Source: Bradyrhizobium cytisi
GTDB taxonomy: Bacteria; Pseudomonadota; Alphaproteobacteria; Rhizobiales; Xanthobacteraceae
Direction: 5' to 3'
Length of the DNA: 64,000 nt
Assembly: GCF_008123515.1 (NCBI RefSeq)
Contig: NZ_VSSR01000011.1
Span: 1-64,000, forward strand
Part shown: positions 45,838-55,214 of the stretch, in pieces
How positions within the stretch are numbered: position 1 is the first letter of the stretch
How the letters are laid out: each line of letters begins with the position of its first letter
The notes under the pieces: generated by a model
Databases searched by the model: none
What the model was told of the DNA's origin: nothing
Seen by the model: only the letters and a program-made list of their open reading frames with translations
Position numbers and translations under genes: made by a program

Positions 45838-46692
45838 CTACAGCGAAACGCCCGGCGGAATGTCCGCCTCCGTCACGCCCACCAGCTCCATGTTGGTGAT
45901 GATGGCGTTGCGGATGAAGCCGAGGCCCTTGTTGAAGTCGATCCAGGTGTTGACGTAGTCGCGGAAGGTCTTGTCGGTCTCGCGACGAAAGCCGGCGTTC
46001 GAGGTGGTGGCGAAGATCGGCGTCGGCAGCACGAACTGGCCGAGCGAGGGGTTCTTTTTCAGCACGGTCAGCGACAGCATGGTGATCAGGCACTGCGCGT
46101 CGACGCGGCCGGTCTGCAGCGCGGCGGTGGCGTCGTCGGCGGTCTTCAGCCGCGAGATCTGCGCCTTCGGCGTCAGGCGGCTGACGACCTGGTCGTGCGA
46201 GGAGCCCTGGTCGACCGCGATCTTGACGTCGGGCGAGTTCAGCTCGGCCCAGCTCTTCGGCTTGAAGTCCTTCTTGCAGAGGATGCCAAAGGCGTTGTTG
46301 AAGACCGGCACCGAGAAGTCGATCACCAGCGCGCGCTTCGGGGTCGGGTTCAGGCCGAAGAAGATGTCGATCTTGTTGGACTGGAGATCGAGCACCGAAT
46401 TGCCCCAGGTGGTTTCGGTGATCTCCAGCTCGGCTTCCATGTCGTCGGCGAGCGCCTTGGCGATGTCGACGTAAAAACCCTTCCATTGGCCGCTGGCGAG
46501 ATCCTTCATGTAATAGGGCGCGCCGCCTCCGACCGCGCCGATCCGCATCTTCTTGGTGCGGCGGATGCGGGCAAAGGTCGATTCGTTGGGATCGGCCGCC
46601 TGGGCCACGGCCGGAGAGGCCAGCGCGCCCGCGGTCACCGCGCCGATGGTGCCAAGTCCGACAATCGATGCAACATCACGACGTGTAACCAT
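45838..46692 (-). CDS. Polar amino acid ABC transporter binding protein
   Basis: The 284-residue protein has a twin-arginine-like leader (TRRDVASIVGLGTIGAVTAG, cleavage near AVAQA) and a type II periplasmic receptor fold (MRIGAVGGGAPYYMKDLASG, GFYVDIAKALADDM, NKIDIFFGLNPTPKRA, VAVDQGSS-like IAVDQGSSHDQ). First gene of the operon ending at 42314. ATG 46692 is chosen over the upstream TTG. Ligand likely an amino acid or derivative used by the enolase-family enzyme. Confidence 0.88.
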   Translation of the reverse strand: MVTRRDVASIVGLGTIGAVTAGALASPAVAQAADPNESTFARIRRTKKMRIGAVGGGAPYYMKDLASGQWKGFYVDIAKALADDMEAELEITETTWGNSVLDLQSNKIDIFFGLNPTPKRALVIDFSVPVFNNAFGILCKKDFKPKSWAELNSPDVKIAVDQGSSHDQVVSRLTPKAQISRLKTADDATAALQTGRVDAQCLITMLSLTVLKKNPSLGQFVLPTPIFATTSNAGFRRETDKTFRDYVNTWIDFNKGLGFIRNAIITNMELVGVTEADIPPGVSL

Positions 46693-46880
46693 TGGGATCA
46701 ATCGCTTTTCTGATCAGGTGGGGTTCCGGCAGCGTTCTTACCAAGGCGGCGGAGACTGCGAAAGCACAGCCTATCGGCTGGGCAGACCCGGAATTGCCCG
46801 GATGCTGGGCAAGATCAAGCTCGCCAAAGTGATACCCGCTTGCTTTCCCAACCTTTTGGCCCCAAATAAGGACCGGGAGA

Positions 46881-46974
46881 TTGGCGGTGGACGAGCCACT
46901 CGCCAACCGGGTCAGGTCCGGAAGGAAGCAGCCCTAACGAGGTCCGGATCGGGTCGCTCGTCAGTCTCCTACCT
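46881..46974 (+). ncRNA. ffs: Small signal recognition particle RNA (4.5S)
   Basis: The conserved SRP domain IV core is plain: ggtcaggtccggaaggaagc followed by agccctaacgag, with the closing stem ggtccgg. The flanking arms gacgagc (46892-46898) and gctcgtc (46956-46962) pair. A T-run (gtttttt, 46975-46981) follows as terminator. Position just upstream of dnaX is the normal place in alphaproteobacteria. The RNA binds Ffh and guides membrane-protein targeting. End points are approximate. Confidence 0.93.
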
Positions 46975-47067
46975 GTTTTTTCGAGCGAATTGCGTCGGCG
47001 GGCTTCCCGGCCTGCGCGCTCCTGTCCGCAAAAGCCAGCCGAGAGACATTCCATTGCGGATTGACCG

Positions 47068-48906
47068 ATGACCGACGCTGGCGCCCCTTCCACTTCTGAC
47101 AGCGCCGGCCAGGCCGCCAACGCGCCTTACCGCGTTCTCGCGCGCAAATACCGCCCCTCCTCGTTCGACGATCTGATCGGCCAGGAGGCTGTGGTCCGCA
47201 CCGTCTCCAACGCGTTCGAGACCGGGCGCATTCCGCAGGCCTGGATCCTCACCGGCGTTCGCGGCGTCGGCAAGACCACCACCGCGCGTATTCTGGCCCG
47301 TGCGCTCAACTACGAGATGCCGGACGGCTCGGTGAAAGGGCCGACCGTCCAGATGCCGACCCTGGGCGTGCACTGCCAGGCGATCATGGAAAGCCGGCAC
47401 ATGGACGTGCTGGAGATGGACGCGGCATCGCATACCGGCGTCGACGACGTCCGCCAGATCAATGACAGCGTGCGCTACGCCCCGGCCAGCGCCCGCTACA
47501 AGGTCTACATCATCGACGAAGTCCACATGCTGTCGACGGCGGCGTTCAATGCCTTCCTGAAGACGCTGGAGGAACCGCCGGAGCACGCCAAGTTCGTGTT
47601 CGCCACGACGGAGATCCGCAAGGTTCCGGTTACGGTGCTGTCGCGCTGCCAGCGCTTTGACCTGCGCCGCGTCGAGGCCGACGTGCTGATGAAGCACCTC
47701 GCCAACATCGCCGCGAAGGAGAACGTCGAGATCGAGCCCGAAGCGCTCGGCATCATCGCGCGTGCGGCCGAAGGCTCCGTGCGCGACTCCCTGTCGCTGC
47801 TCGACCAGGCCATTGCGCATGCGGCAGGCCAGGTGAAGGCCGATGCGGTCAGGCAGATGCTGGGCCTTGCCGACCGCACCCGCGTCATCGACCTCTTCGA
47901 TTCGCTGGCGCGCGGTGATATCGCGAGCGCCTTCAAGGAGTTCCGCGACCAGTACGACGTCGGCGCCGATCCGATCGTCGTGCTCTCGGACCTCGCCGAG
48001 TTCGTCAATTTCGTCACCCGCGTGAAGATCGTGCCGGCAACCGCCGACAACGTCGCCTATGGCGAGACCGAGCGCGTGCGCGCCAGGGATTTCGCCTCGA
48101 AGATCTCCATGCGCGTGCTGTCGCGGATGTGGCAGATGCTGCTCAAGGGCATCACCGAGGTGCAGGCCGCAACCCGGCCGGCTGCGGCCGCCGAGATGGT
48201 GCTGGTGCGCATCGCCTATGTCGCCGACCTGCCGACGCCGGACGAGGCGATCAGGATGCTGGAGCAGAACGGCGGCAGTTCGCCGGTCGTGGGCGGCAGT
48301 GCCGCGCGCAGCGGCGCGCCGGCGGCACCAATGGCTTCCGCGGCGTCCGTGACCTCTGCTGCGCCAGTTCGCATGCCGACCTCGTCACCGACTGCATTCG
48401 GCGGCGGTGCCCGGCCGCAAATGGCGGTGCCCGCGCCAGACCCGCAGGGGGCGGCACCCCAGCTGCGCATCACCAGCTTCGCCCAGCTCGTGGCGCTCGC
48501 CGGGCAGAAGCGCGACCTCATGACCAAGGCCGCGCTCGAAGGCGACATGCGCCTCGTTCGTTTCGAGGAGGGCCGGCTGGAGGTCGCGCTCGAGCCGAAC
48601 GCGTCGAAAACCATGATCTCCGAGCTCGCGCGAAAATTCGAGCTGTGGACCGGCCGCCGCTGGACCATCATTGTTTCCAACGAGCAGGGCCAGGCGACGC
48701 TGCGCTCGATGAGCCAGGCCGCCAAGCAGGAACATGCGCGCAGCGCCGAGGCCGATCCGCGCGTGCAGGAGGTGCTGTCGCGCTTCCCCGGTGCGAAGGT
48801 CGTCGAGGTCCGCAGGCTTGCCCCCGAGACGCCGGAAACCAATATTAACGCTGACTATGGCTCTGACGATCCGCCCGACGGTTCCGACGCCGACGACGAT
48901 CTCTAG
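47068..48906 (+). CDS. dnaX: DNA polymerase III subunits gamma/tau
   Basis: The 612-residue clamp-loader ATPase has YRVLARKYRPSSFDDLIGQ, P-loop GVRGVGKTT at about 63-71, IIDEVHMLS (Walker B) and LKTLEEPPEHAKFVFATTE with the SRC sensor. The four-Cys zinc module of most DnaX proteins is largely missing: only one Cys (GVHCQAIMES) remains. The C-terminal 230 residues include an Ala/Pro-rich linker and the tau-specific end. First of the dnaX-ybaB-recR group. Confidence 0.96.
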   Translation: MTDAGAPSTSDSAGQAANAPYRVLARKYRPSSFDDLIGQEAVVRTVSNAFETGRIPQAWILTGVRGVGKTTTARILARALNYEMPDGSVKGPTVQMPTLGVHCQAIMESRHMDVLEMDAASHTGVDDVRQINDSVRYAPASARYKVYIIDEVHMLSTAAFNAFLKTLEEPPEHAKFVFATTEIRKVPVTVLSRCQRFDLRRVEADVLMKHLANIAAKENVEIEPEALGIIARAAEGSVRDSLSLLDQAIAHAAGQVKADAVRQMLGLADRTRVIDLFDSLARGDIASAFKEFRDQYDVGADPIVVLSDLAEFVNFVTRVKIVPATADNVAYGETERVRARDFASKISMRVLSRMWQMLLKGITEVQAATRPAAAAEMVLVRIAYVADLPTPDEAIRMLEQNGGSSPVVGGSAARSGAPAAPMASAASVTSAAPVRMPTSSPTAFGGGARPQMAVPAPDPQGAAPQLRITSFAQLVALAGQKRDLMTKAALEGDMRLVRFEEGRLEVALEPNASKTMISELARKFELWTGRRWTIIVSNEQGQATLRSMSQAAKQEHARSAEADPRVQEVLSRFPGAKVVEVRRLAPETPETNINADYGSDDPPDGSDADDDL

Positions 48907-48954
48907 AGCATGATCCGGAAAAGTGTGAAGCGGTTTTCCGACAAGATCATGCTC
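48906..48954. repeat. Short palindromic repeat between dnaX and ybaB
   Basis: gagcatgatc (48906-48915) pairs with gatcatgctc (48945-48954), and inner cggaaaa (48916-48922) with ttttccg (48934-48940). This sequence type is a familiar dispersed repeat of Bradyrhizobium genomes. It overlaps the last base of the dnaX stop. Confidence 0.8.
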
Positions 48955-48987
48955 AAAACAACTTAGGCTTTCCAAGGACGAGCACCC

Positions 48988-49308
48988 ATGGCTGATTTTC
49001 TCGGCATGATGAAGCAGGCGGCGCAGCTGCAATCCAAGATGCAGGAGATGCAGGAGCAGCTCGCCAATGTGGAGGTCGAGGGCATCTCCGGCGGCGGTCT
49101 CGTCGCCGTGCGCATGACCGCGAAGATGGACGTCAAGGGCGTCAAGATCGACCCCTCGCTGATGAAGGCCGAAGAGCGCGAGGTGCTGGAAGATCTGCTG
49201 GTCACCGCGCTCGGTGATGCCCGCCGCAAGGCGGAGACCGCGATGCAGGAGAAGATGCAGTCGCTGACCGGCGGCCTTGGCCTGCCGCCGGGGCTGTTCG
49301 GCCAGTAA
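48988..49308 (+). CDS. YbaB/EbfC family nucleoid-associated protein
   Basis: The 106-residue protein begins [21 protein letters not shown] with a coiled helix, then [19 protein letters not shown] and a long C-terminal helix, exactly the YbaB/EbfC layout. These dimeric proteins bind DNA and coat the nucleoid. Position between dnaX and recR is conserved across bacteria. Confidence 0.94.
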   Translation: MADFLGMMKQAAQLQSKMQEMQEQLANVEVEGISGGGLVAVRMTAKMDVKGVKIDPSLMKAEEREVLEDLLVTALGDARRKAETAMQEKMQSLTGGLGLPPGLFGQ

Positions 49309-49309
49309 T

Positions 49310-49912
49310 ATGGGCGCGGTTGCAGGTCCCGAAATCGAGCGGCTCGTCCAGCTTCTCGCGCGGCTGCCGGGTTTGGGCCCGCGCTCCGCGCGGCGCGCGG
49401 CGCTGCATCTGATCAAGAAGCGCGAAGCGCTGATGATGCCGCTATCGGGCGCTCTGCAGGTCGCGCTCGACAAGGTTCAGGTCTGCAAGACCTGCGGCAA
49501 CATCGATACGCAAAATCCCTGCACAATTTGCACCGATCCGAAGCGTGATCCCGCCATCATCGTCGTCGTCGCCGACGTCGCCGATCTCTGGGCGCTGGAG
49601 CGGGCCAATGCGACCCAAGGGCGCTACCACGTGCTGGGCGCGACCTTGTCGCCGCTCGATGGCGTCGGCCCGCAGGACCTCAGCATCGACGCGCTGGTCG
49701 CGCGCGCGCATGCGGCCGAGGTGCACGAGATCATTCTTGCGCTGAATGCGACAGTCGACGGACAGACCACCGCGCATTACATCACCGACCTGCTTCAGGA
49801 CGCCAACGTAAAAGTAACCCGGCTGGCCCATGGTGTGCCCGTTGGTGGCGAGCTTGATTATCTCGATGAGGGCACGCTCTCGGCCGCGATGCGGCAGCGG
49901 ACCCTGTTCTAG
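49310..49912 (+). CDS. recR: Recombination protein RecR
   Basis: The 200-residue protein has the helix-hairpin-helix start ([20 protein letters not shown]), zinc finger CKTC...CTIC at about 59-73, and a Toprim domain ([14 protein letters not shown], later [17 protein letters not shown]). It acts with RecF and RecO in loading RecA at gaps. ATG 49310 is one base after the ybaB stop. Confidence 0.96.
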   Translation: MGAVAGPEIERLVQLLARLPGLGPRSARRAALHLIKKREALMMPLSGALQVALDKVQVCKTCGNIDTQNPCTICTDPKRDPAIIVVVADVADLWALERANATQGRYHVLGATLSPLDGVGPQDLSIDALVARAHAAEVHEIILALNATVDGQTTAHYITDLLQDANVKVTRLAHGVPVGGELDYLDEGTLSAAMRQRTLF

Positions 49913-49939
49913 CCATCCAGACTTGACGGAACGGACGAC

Positions 49940-50374
49940 ATGACGAAACTTTTCGCCACACGATCGGCTTTGGTCGCGACGATGCTGCTGCTGGTGACAC
50001 CGGCCATCGCCGCGCAGCGGGACGACGAGGCGCCGCCGCCCTCGAAGCCCGGCAAGCCGATCAGCGCCGGCGAGGTGCTCTCGGGCGAGCTGAATGCGAT
50101 GAAGATCCGCGACGTCAAGAACGCCGGCAAGCGGATTGCGATGTACCAGATCACCTCCGAGCCGCGCCGCCTGCCGGCGCCGAACGGGCTGTGCAATCTC
50201 GAGACCGGACCTGAAACGTTTCAGCTCGTCACCTCCAGCGACGCGCAGGCCACGCAGTTGAAATCGTTCGTCGGCAAGGAGATCTCGGTCAAGATCGACG
50301 AAATCGCCTGCGCCAGCGACCCCGGCCAGTTGAGCGAGGCCGTGGTCACGAAGTGGAGCTTGGTGAGGAAGTAG
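49940..50374 (+). CDS. Secreted hypothetical protein
   Basis: The 144-residue protein has a signal peptide (residues 1-25, cleavage after AIAA) and a mature part with a Pro-rich start (DDEAPPPSKPGKP), then a domain ending in KIDEIACASDP and two cysteines (CNLETG, IACAS) that could form a disulfide. No family recognised. Located 27 bases after recR, same strand. Confidence 0.7.
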   Translation: MTKLFATRSALVATMLLLVTPAIAAQRDDEAPPPSKPGKPISAGEVLSGELNAMKIRDVKNAGKRIAMYQITSEPRRLPAPNGLCNLETGPETFQLVTSSDAQATQLKSFVGKEISVKIDEIACASDPGQLSEAVVTKWSLVRK

Positions 50375-50385
50375 GAGGGGCGGCG

Positions 50386-51750
50386 CTACACCCGCACGGG
50401 CCCCAGCGCCTCAAAATGCCCGCGCTTTTGCAGCCAGACGAGCAACACCAGGCTCGGGATCGCCACCAGCACGCAGATCAAGAAGAACAGCGGCCAGCCG
50501 GTCGTATCGGCCACGAAGCCGGCTCCTGACGAGAGATAGGTCCGCCCCACCGCTGCAAGCGCGGTGAGCAGCGCATATTGCGTCGCTGTGTGCAGCGGGT
50601 TCTGGCACAGCGCCGAGAGATAGGCGACGAAGATCACGGTGCCGATGGCGCTGGTGAAATTCTCGGCGCAGATCGCGAGCGCCAGCGCCCATTGATTGGT
50701 GCCGACCAGCGCAAGCCAGGAGAAGGTCAGGTTCGCCAGCGCCTGCACCACGCCACCGATCCAGAGCGAGGTTGCCAGCGAATAACGCCGCGCCACAAAG
50801 CCGCCGGCAAAGCCGCCGATCAGGGTCGCGGCGAGGCCGACGCCCTTCACGATCGCCGCATAGTCGTTGCGGGTGAAGCCGAGGTCGATCACGAACGGCG
50901 CCGTCATCGTTCCCGAGAACGCGTCGGTGAACTTGAACAGCACGACGAAGGCGAGCGCCGCGATCGCGTCCTTGCGCGACAGGAACTCGGAGAAGGCGCC
51001 GATCGCCGCGTGCAGCACGCGCGTGAACGCGGTCTCGTCGTGCGTCACGGCTTCCGCCCGCACCGATTGCTCGGGCTCGGTCGCCGCGAGAGCCGTGATC
51101 GTCCCGATCAGCACCATCGCCGCCATCACCACATAGCCCCACATCCAGGCCGATGTGCGCGTGATGCCGGTGCTCTCGAAGCCGGAGACAATGAACAGCG
51201 CACCCGCGGTCGAAACCAGCATGCCGATGCGATAGGCCGCGACATAGGCCGCCATGCCGGCGGCCTGCTCGCTCTCGGGCAGGCTCTCGACGCGGAAGGC
51301 GTCGACCACGATGTCCTGCGTCGACGACGTCGTCGCCACCAGCAGCGCGCCGAGTGCCACATAGAAGGGCGATCGCGCCGGATCGGTCAGCGCCAGCAGC
51401 AGGATCGCGACGATCAGCAGCAATTGCGAGAACAGCAGCCAGCCGCGCCGCCGCCCGAAAGCGCGCGTGAACAGCGGCACATGCAGCGCATCCACCAGCG
51501 GCGCCCACAGGAATTTCAGTGTGTAGGGCGTGCCGACCAGTGCAAACAGCCCGATGGTCTTGAGATCGACCCCGGCCTCGCGCATCCACACCAGCAGCGT
51601 CGAGCCCGACAGCGCCAGCGGCAGCCCCGAGGAGAAGCCGAGGAACAGCACGATCAGCACCCGCGGCTGCAGGTAAACAGCCAGGCTGTCGCGCCAGGAG
51701 CGGGCGGGGGCGGAGGTCGCGGCACGGGAGGTCGCGTCGGGTGCGGTCAT
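50386..51750 (-). CDS. AmpG-like muropeptide permease (MFS)
   Basis: The 454-residue membrane protein has twelve spans. It shows LFLGFSSGLPLALSGSTLLVWMREAGVDLKTIGLFALVGTPYTLKFLWAPLVD at its start and SSTQDIVVDAFRVE near residue 150, both hallmarks of AmpG, which imports anhydromuropeptides for cell-wall recycling. No beta-lactamase or ampR gene lies nearby. Confidence 0.92.
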   Translation of the reverse strand: MTAPDATSRAATSAPARSWRDSLAVYLQPRVLIVLFLGFSSGLPLALSGSTLLVWMREAGVDLKTIGLFALVGTPYTLKFLWAPLVDALHVPLFTRAFGRRRGWLLFSQLLLIVAILLLALTDPARSPFYVALGALLVATTSSTQDIVVDAFRVESLPESEQAAGMAAYVAAYRIGMLVSTAGALFIVSGFESTGITRTSAWMWGYVVMAAMVLIGTITALAATEPEQSVRAEAVTHDETAFTRVLHAAIGAFSEFLSRKDAIAALAFVVLFKFTDAFSGTMTAPFVIDLGFTRNDYAAIVKGVGLAATLIGGFAGGFVARRYSLATSLWIGGVVQALANLTFSWLALVGTNQWALALAICAENFTSAIGTVIFVAYLSALCQNPLHTATQYALLTALAAVGRTYLSSGAGFVADTTGWPLFFLICVLVAIPSLVLLVWLQKRGHFEALGPVRV

Positions 51751-51826
51751 CGGGAGGTGTTAGCAGATTCTGGCTGAAAAGACTCCCGCTCCGCTAATGA
51801 GTCGAAAGCCCTCAATACCCCTTCAG

Positions 51827-51929
51827 TGTCATCGTCCGCGCAGGCGGACGATCCAGTATTCACCAGCACCTCGGCTCAATCACGACCGCCGCGGCGTACT
51901 GGATGCCCCGCCTTCGCGGGGCATGACGG
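51827..51929. repeat. Palindromic element, copy A (103 nt)
   Basis: Two perfect 9-bp hairpins: atcgtccgc/gcggacgat at the left and atgccccgc/gcggggcat at the right. Between them atccagta and tactggat form an 8-bp arm, and the ends gtcat and atgac also pair. It ends three bases from the stop of the GIY-YIG gene at 51932 and is nearly identical to copy B on the gene's other side. Confidence 0.92.
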
Positions 51930-51931
51930 CC

Positions 51932-52234
51932 TCATGGTGGCCCAGCTATCCCTGAATAAAGATCATCCCAATTCGGGTTGTTCGTCTCGATCAATCGGAC
52001 CTTCCAGGCCCTGTTCCACTTTTTGAGACGTTTCTCCCGCTTGATCGCGTTCTCTGGATCGTCGAACTGTTCAAAATAGACGAGCCTTGCCACGTCGTAC
52101 TTTTCCGTGAAGCTCTCGATGAGTTTTGACTTGTGCTCCGCCACTCGGTGAATGAGGTCATTTGTCACGCCAATGTAAAGCGTGCCGCCAATCCTGCTGG
52201 CGAGGATGTAGACGTAGTACTGGCGTCCGCCCAT
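51932..52234 (-). CDS. Small GIY-YIG nuclease domain protein, first copy
   Basis: The 100-residue protein is a lone GIY-YIG domain of the UPF0213/YhbQ type: YYVYILASRIGGTLYIGVTN holds the two Tyr motifs, then DLIHRVAEH gives the catalytic Arg and AIKREKRLKKW the metal-binding Glu. All expected residues are present, so a DNA-nicking or cutting activity is plausible. Copies A and B of a 103-nt palindromic element flank it at 3 and 17 bases. It resembles the gene at 56136. Confidence 0.9.
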   Translation of the reverse strand: MGGRQYYVYILASRIGGTLYIGVTNDLIHRVAEHKSKLIESFTEKYDVARLVYFEQFDDPENAIKREKRLKKWNRAWKVRLIETNNPNWDDLYSGIAGPP

Positions 52235-52250
52235 GTGACCACCTCAACGC

Positions 52251-52353
52251 TGTCATCGTCCGCGCAGGCGGGCGATCCAGTATTCACCAGCACCTCGGCT
52301 CAATCACGACCGCCGCGGCGTGCTGGATACCCCGCCTGCGCGGGGTATGACGG
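52251..52353. repeat. Palindromic element, copy B (103 nt)
   Basis: Differs from copy A at only a handful of positions. In the right hairpin the pair g-c is replaced by a-t on both arms (ataccccgc/gcggggtat), a compensatory change that keeps the stem. The left hairpin change gives a T-G wobble. Same orientation as copy A, so the two form direct repeats around the GIY-YIG gene. Confidence 0.92.
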
Positions 52354-52364
52354 TTGCCTCGATC

Positions 52365-53567
52365 TCACTCCCCCGCCTGGAGCTTCCTTGGAAACAGCTC
52401 CGGCGCGCCTGACGCCACCAGCCGCGGGCCGTCCGCCGGCGCGTCGGTTTTGCTGAAATCGAGCTCCTCGATTCTGCCTGCGCGCTTCTCGATCTTGTCG
52501 GCGGAGATCAGGATCTGGCGGACGTCCTCGTTCGCGTCGGCAAAGTGCTTCTGCAATTTCAGCACGCGATCGCGCAGGCGTCCCAAATCGTCGCCGAGCT
52601 TGATCACTTCGGTCTGGATCTGGTCGGCGGCATCGCGCATGCGCGCGTCCTTCATGATCTGCTGCATCACCTGGATCGCGAGCATCAGCAGCGAGGGCGA
52701 CACCAGCACGACCTTGGCGCGATAGGCCTTCTGGATCACGTCGTCGAAGCCGTCATGGATTTCGGCGTAGACCGATTCCGACGGCACGAACATCAGCGCC
52801 ATCTCCTGGGTCTCGCCGGTGACGAGATATTTTTCCGCGATGTCGCCGACATGCTTCATCACGTCGCCGCGCAGCCGCTGCGTGGCGACGCGCTTCTCCT
52901 CGTCGGTGCGGGCATCGTGCAGCGCCGTCATCGCTTCCAACGGGAATTTCGCATCGATGCAGAGCGGACGCTGGTCGGGCAGGAACACCACGCAGTCGGG
53001 CCGCTTGCCGGTCGAGAGCGTGAACTGGAACTCGTAAGCCCCCTTCGGCAGACCGTCCTGGACGATCGCCTCCATCCGCGCCTGTCCAAAGGCGCCGCGC
53101 GACTGCTTGTTGGCGAGCACGTCGCGCAAGGTCGTCACCTGCGTGGTGAGGTCGGTGAGGTTCTTGTGCGCGTTGTCGATGATGCCGAGCCGCTCGTGCA
53201 GCGCGCGCAGGCTCTCCATGGTGTTGCGGGTCGAATGTTCCATGGACTGGCCGACCCGATGGGTCACTGAATCCAGCCGCTCGTTGACGGCCCGCGCCAT
53301 CTCGGCCTGGCGGCCGGCCAGCGCCTGGGTCATGGCGTCGGCCCGGCCGGCGGCCTCGCTCTGGGCGTGCAGGACCTGGCTGAGGCGCTCCTCCAGCTCG
53401 TCGGCGCGGATGGCGTGCGCCATCGCGAGTTCCGCGCCGCGCCGCCCGGAGCGCGCGATCACGACCGCAATGGCAACCAGCAGGATGAGGACCAGCGCGC
53501 CGAAGCCGATCAGTGCGTCGATGGTGCGCACCGGCCAGTCGCCGAGCATGAAAATGATCTGGTTCAT
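52365..53567 (-). CDS. rmuC: DNA recombination protein RmuC
   Basis: The 400-residue protein has one N-terminal membrane span (about 17-40), a long coiled-coil and a nuclease-like core: RGAFGQARMEAIVQDGLPKGAYEFQ, PDCVVFLPD, LCIDAKFPLEAM, then ALMFVPSESVYAEI. This is RmuC (PD-D/ExK fold), which limits inversion at short repeats. ATG 53567 with agaaggg upstream is the start; the frame upstream into fmt is shadow. Confidence 0.92.
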   Translation of the reverse strand: MNQIIFMLGDWPVRTIDALIGFGALVLILLVAIAVVIARSGRRGAELAMAHAIRADELEERLSQVLHAQSEAAGRADAMTQALAGRQAEMARAVNERLDSVTHRVGQSMEHSTRNTMESLRALHERLGIIDNAHKNLTDLTTQVTTLRDVLANKQSRGAFGQARMEAIVQDGLPKGAYEFQFTLSTGKRPDCVVFLPDQRPLCIDAKFPLEAMTALHDARTDEEKRVATQRLRGDVMKHVGDIAEKYLVTGETQEMALMFVPSESVYAEIHDGFDDVIQKAYRAKVVLVSPSLLMLAIQVMQQIMKDARMRDAADQIQTEVIKLGDDLGRLRDRVLKLQKHFADANEDVRQILISADKIEKRAGRIEELDFSKTDAPADGPRLVASGAPELFPRKLQAGE

Positions 53568-53738
53568 GCCTGCCCTTCTACCCGATTCGCCTCGCCGTAC
53601 GAACGAATAGCGAACATTTCTGGTTAATCGATCGCTAATCCTTATGGTTAACGGAAGGCGAAGTTTTATGGTTAGCGGACCGTTAACGTGTTCCCGGCCG
53701 CATTGACCGCTTGTCGCGCGCGGCTTAAATCGCCCGCC

Positions 53739-54263
53739 ATGGCCCTCAGAGAAATCATCATCCTGCCCGACAAGCAGCTGCGTCTGGTCTCCAAGCCGAT
53801 CGAGAAGGTCACGCCGGAGATCCGCAAGCTTGCCGACGACATGTTCGAGACCATGTACGACGCGCCCGGCATCGGGCTTGCGGCGATCCAGATCGCGCAG
53901 CCGCTGCGGCTGATCACCATGGACCTCGCCAAGCCTGACCAGGACGGCGAGACCAAGCCGGAGCCGCGCGTCTTCATCAATCCCGAGATCATCGCGTCTT
54001 CCGCGGATCTGTCGGTCTACGAGGAAGGCTGCCTGTCGATCCCCGAATATTACGAGGAGGTCGAGCGGCCGGCGAAGGTGCGCGTGCGCTTCACGGATCT
54101 GGACGGCAAGGTGCACGAGGAGGACGCCGAAGGCCTCTACGCCACCTGCATCCAGCACGAGATCGACCATCTCAACGGCGTGCTGTTCGTCGACTATCTC
54201 TCGAAGCTCAAGCGCGACCGCGTGATCAAGAAGTTCGAGAAAGCCGCCAAGCGCGCGGAGTAA
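53739..54263 (+). CDS. def: Peptide deformylase
   Basis: The 174-residue metalloenzyme has GIGLAAIQI (motif 1, about 44-52), [16 protein letters not shown] (motif 2, with the metal Cys) and QHEIDHLNG (motif 3, two metal His and catalytic Glu). It removes formyl from new proteins. ATG 53739 is preferred over the longer frame. fmt follows after 12 bases. Confidence 0.96.
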   Translation: MALREIIILPDKQLRLVSKPIEKVTPEIRKLADDMFETMYDAPGIGLAAIQIAQPLRLITMDLAKPDQDGETKPEPRVFINPEIIASSADLSVYEEGCLSIPEYYEEVERPAKVRVRFTDLDGKVHEEDAEGLYATCIQHEIDHLNGVLFVDYLSKLKRDRVIKKFEKAAKRAE

Positions 54264-54275
54264 GGTTCTCCGTCG

Positions 54276-55211
54276 ATGTCCCTCCGCCTCATCTTCATGG
54301 GCACGCCCGATTTCTCCGTGCCGACCCTGCTCGAACTGGTCGCGCATGGCCACGAGATCGTGGCTGTCTATACCCGCGCGCCGAAGCCGGGCGGTCGGCG
54401 CGGGCTGCAATTGCAGCCGACCCCGGTGGAAGAAGCTGCGCGAAAACTCGGCGTGCCCGTGCTGACGCCGAAGACCCTGAAAACCCAGGAAGCGCTCGAC
54501 GAGTTCAGCGCCTTTGACGCCGATGCCGCCGTGGTCGTCGCCTATGGCATGATCCTGCCGCAGGCGATCCTCAATGCGCCAAAGCTCGGCTGCTACAACC
54601 TGCACGCCTCGCTGCTGCCGCGCTGGCGCGGCGCCGCGCCCATCAACCGCGCGATCATGGCCGGCGATGCCGAGAGCGGCGTGATGGTGATGAAGATGGA
54701 TGTCGGCCTCGACACCGGCGACGTCGCCATGGCCGAGCGGCTCGCGATCACCGACAACATGACCGCGGTCGACCTGCACGATCGCCTGTCCCGGCTTGGT
54801 GCAGATCTGATGGTGCGCGCGATGGCCGCGCTCGACCGTGGCGGCCTCCAGCTCAAGAAGCAGAGCGAGAAGGGCGTCACCTACGCCGCCAAGATCGACA
54901 AGGCCGAGGCACGGATCGACTGGAGCAAGTCCGCGCACGCGGTGCTGCGCCACATCCACGGCCTGTCGCCGTTTCCCGGTGCCTGGGCGGAGCTCGCCGG
55001 TGTCACGGAGAATGCGCGCGTAAAAATCCTGCGCTGCGAACTGACGAAGGGCTCCGGTGCGCCGGGCGAGGTGCTCGATGGCCAGCTTACCATCGCCTGC
55101 GGCGAGGGCGCGATCCGCATCCTCGAGCTGCAGCGCGAGGGCAAGGCCCGGATGCAGGCCGTGGACTTCTTGCGGGGTGTGCCGTTGAAGGCAGGAGCCA
55201 AATTCACCTAA
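54276..55211 (+). CDS. fmt: Methionyl-tRNA formyltransferase
   Basis: The 311-residue protein has [20 protein letters not shown] at the start, [24 protein letters not shown] (catalytic Asn-His region, about 109-132) and [16 protein letters not shown], plus a C-terminal OB domain. It formylates initiator Met-tRNA, the partner step of deformylase. A palindromic element lies between fmt and truA. Confidence 0.96.
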   Translation: MSLRLIFMGTPDFSVPTLLELVAHGHEIVAVYTRAPKPGGRRGLQLQPTPVEEAARKLGVPVLTPKTLKTQEALDEFSAFDADAAVVVAYGMILPQAILNAPKLGCYNLHASLLPRWRGAAPINRAIMAGDAESGVMVMKMDVGLDTGDVAMAERLAITDNMTAVDLHDRLSRLGADLMVRAMAALDRGGLQLKKQSEKGVTYAAKIDKAEARIDWSKSAHAVLRHIHGLSPFPGAWAELAGVTENARVKILRCELTKGSGAPGEVLDGQLTIACGEGAIRILELQREGKARMQAVDFLRGVPLKAGAKFT

Positions 55212-55214
55212 CGC

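Noticed and set aside
51827..52353. CRISPR array
   Set aside because: There are only two copies of a 103-nt palindrome separated by a gene, not short regular repeats with spacers.
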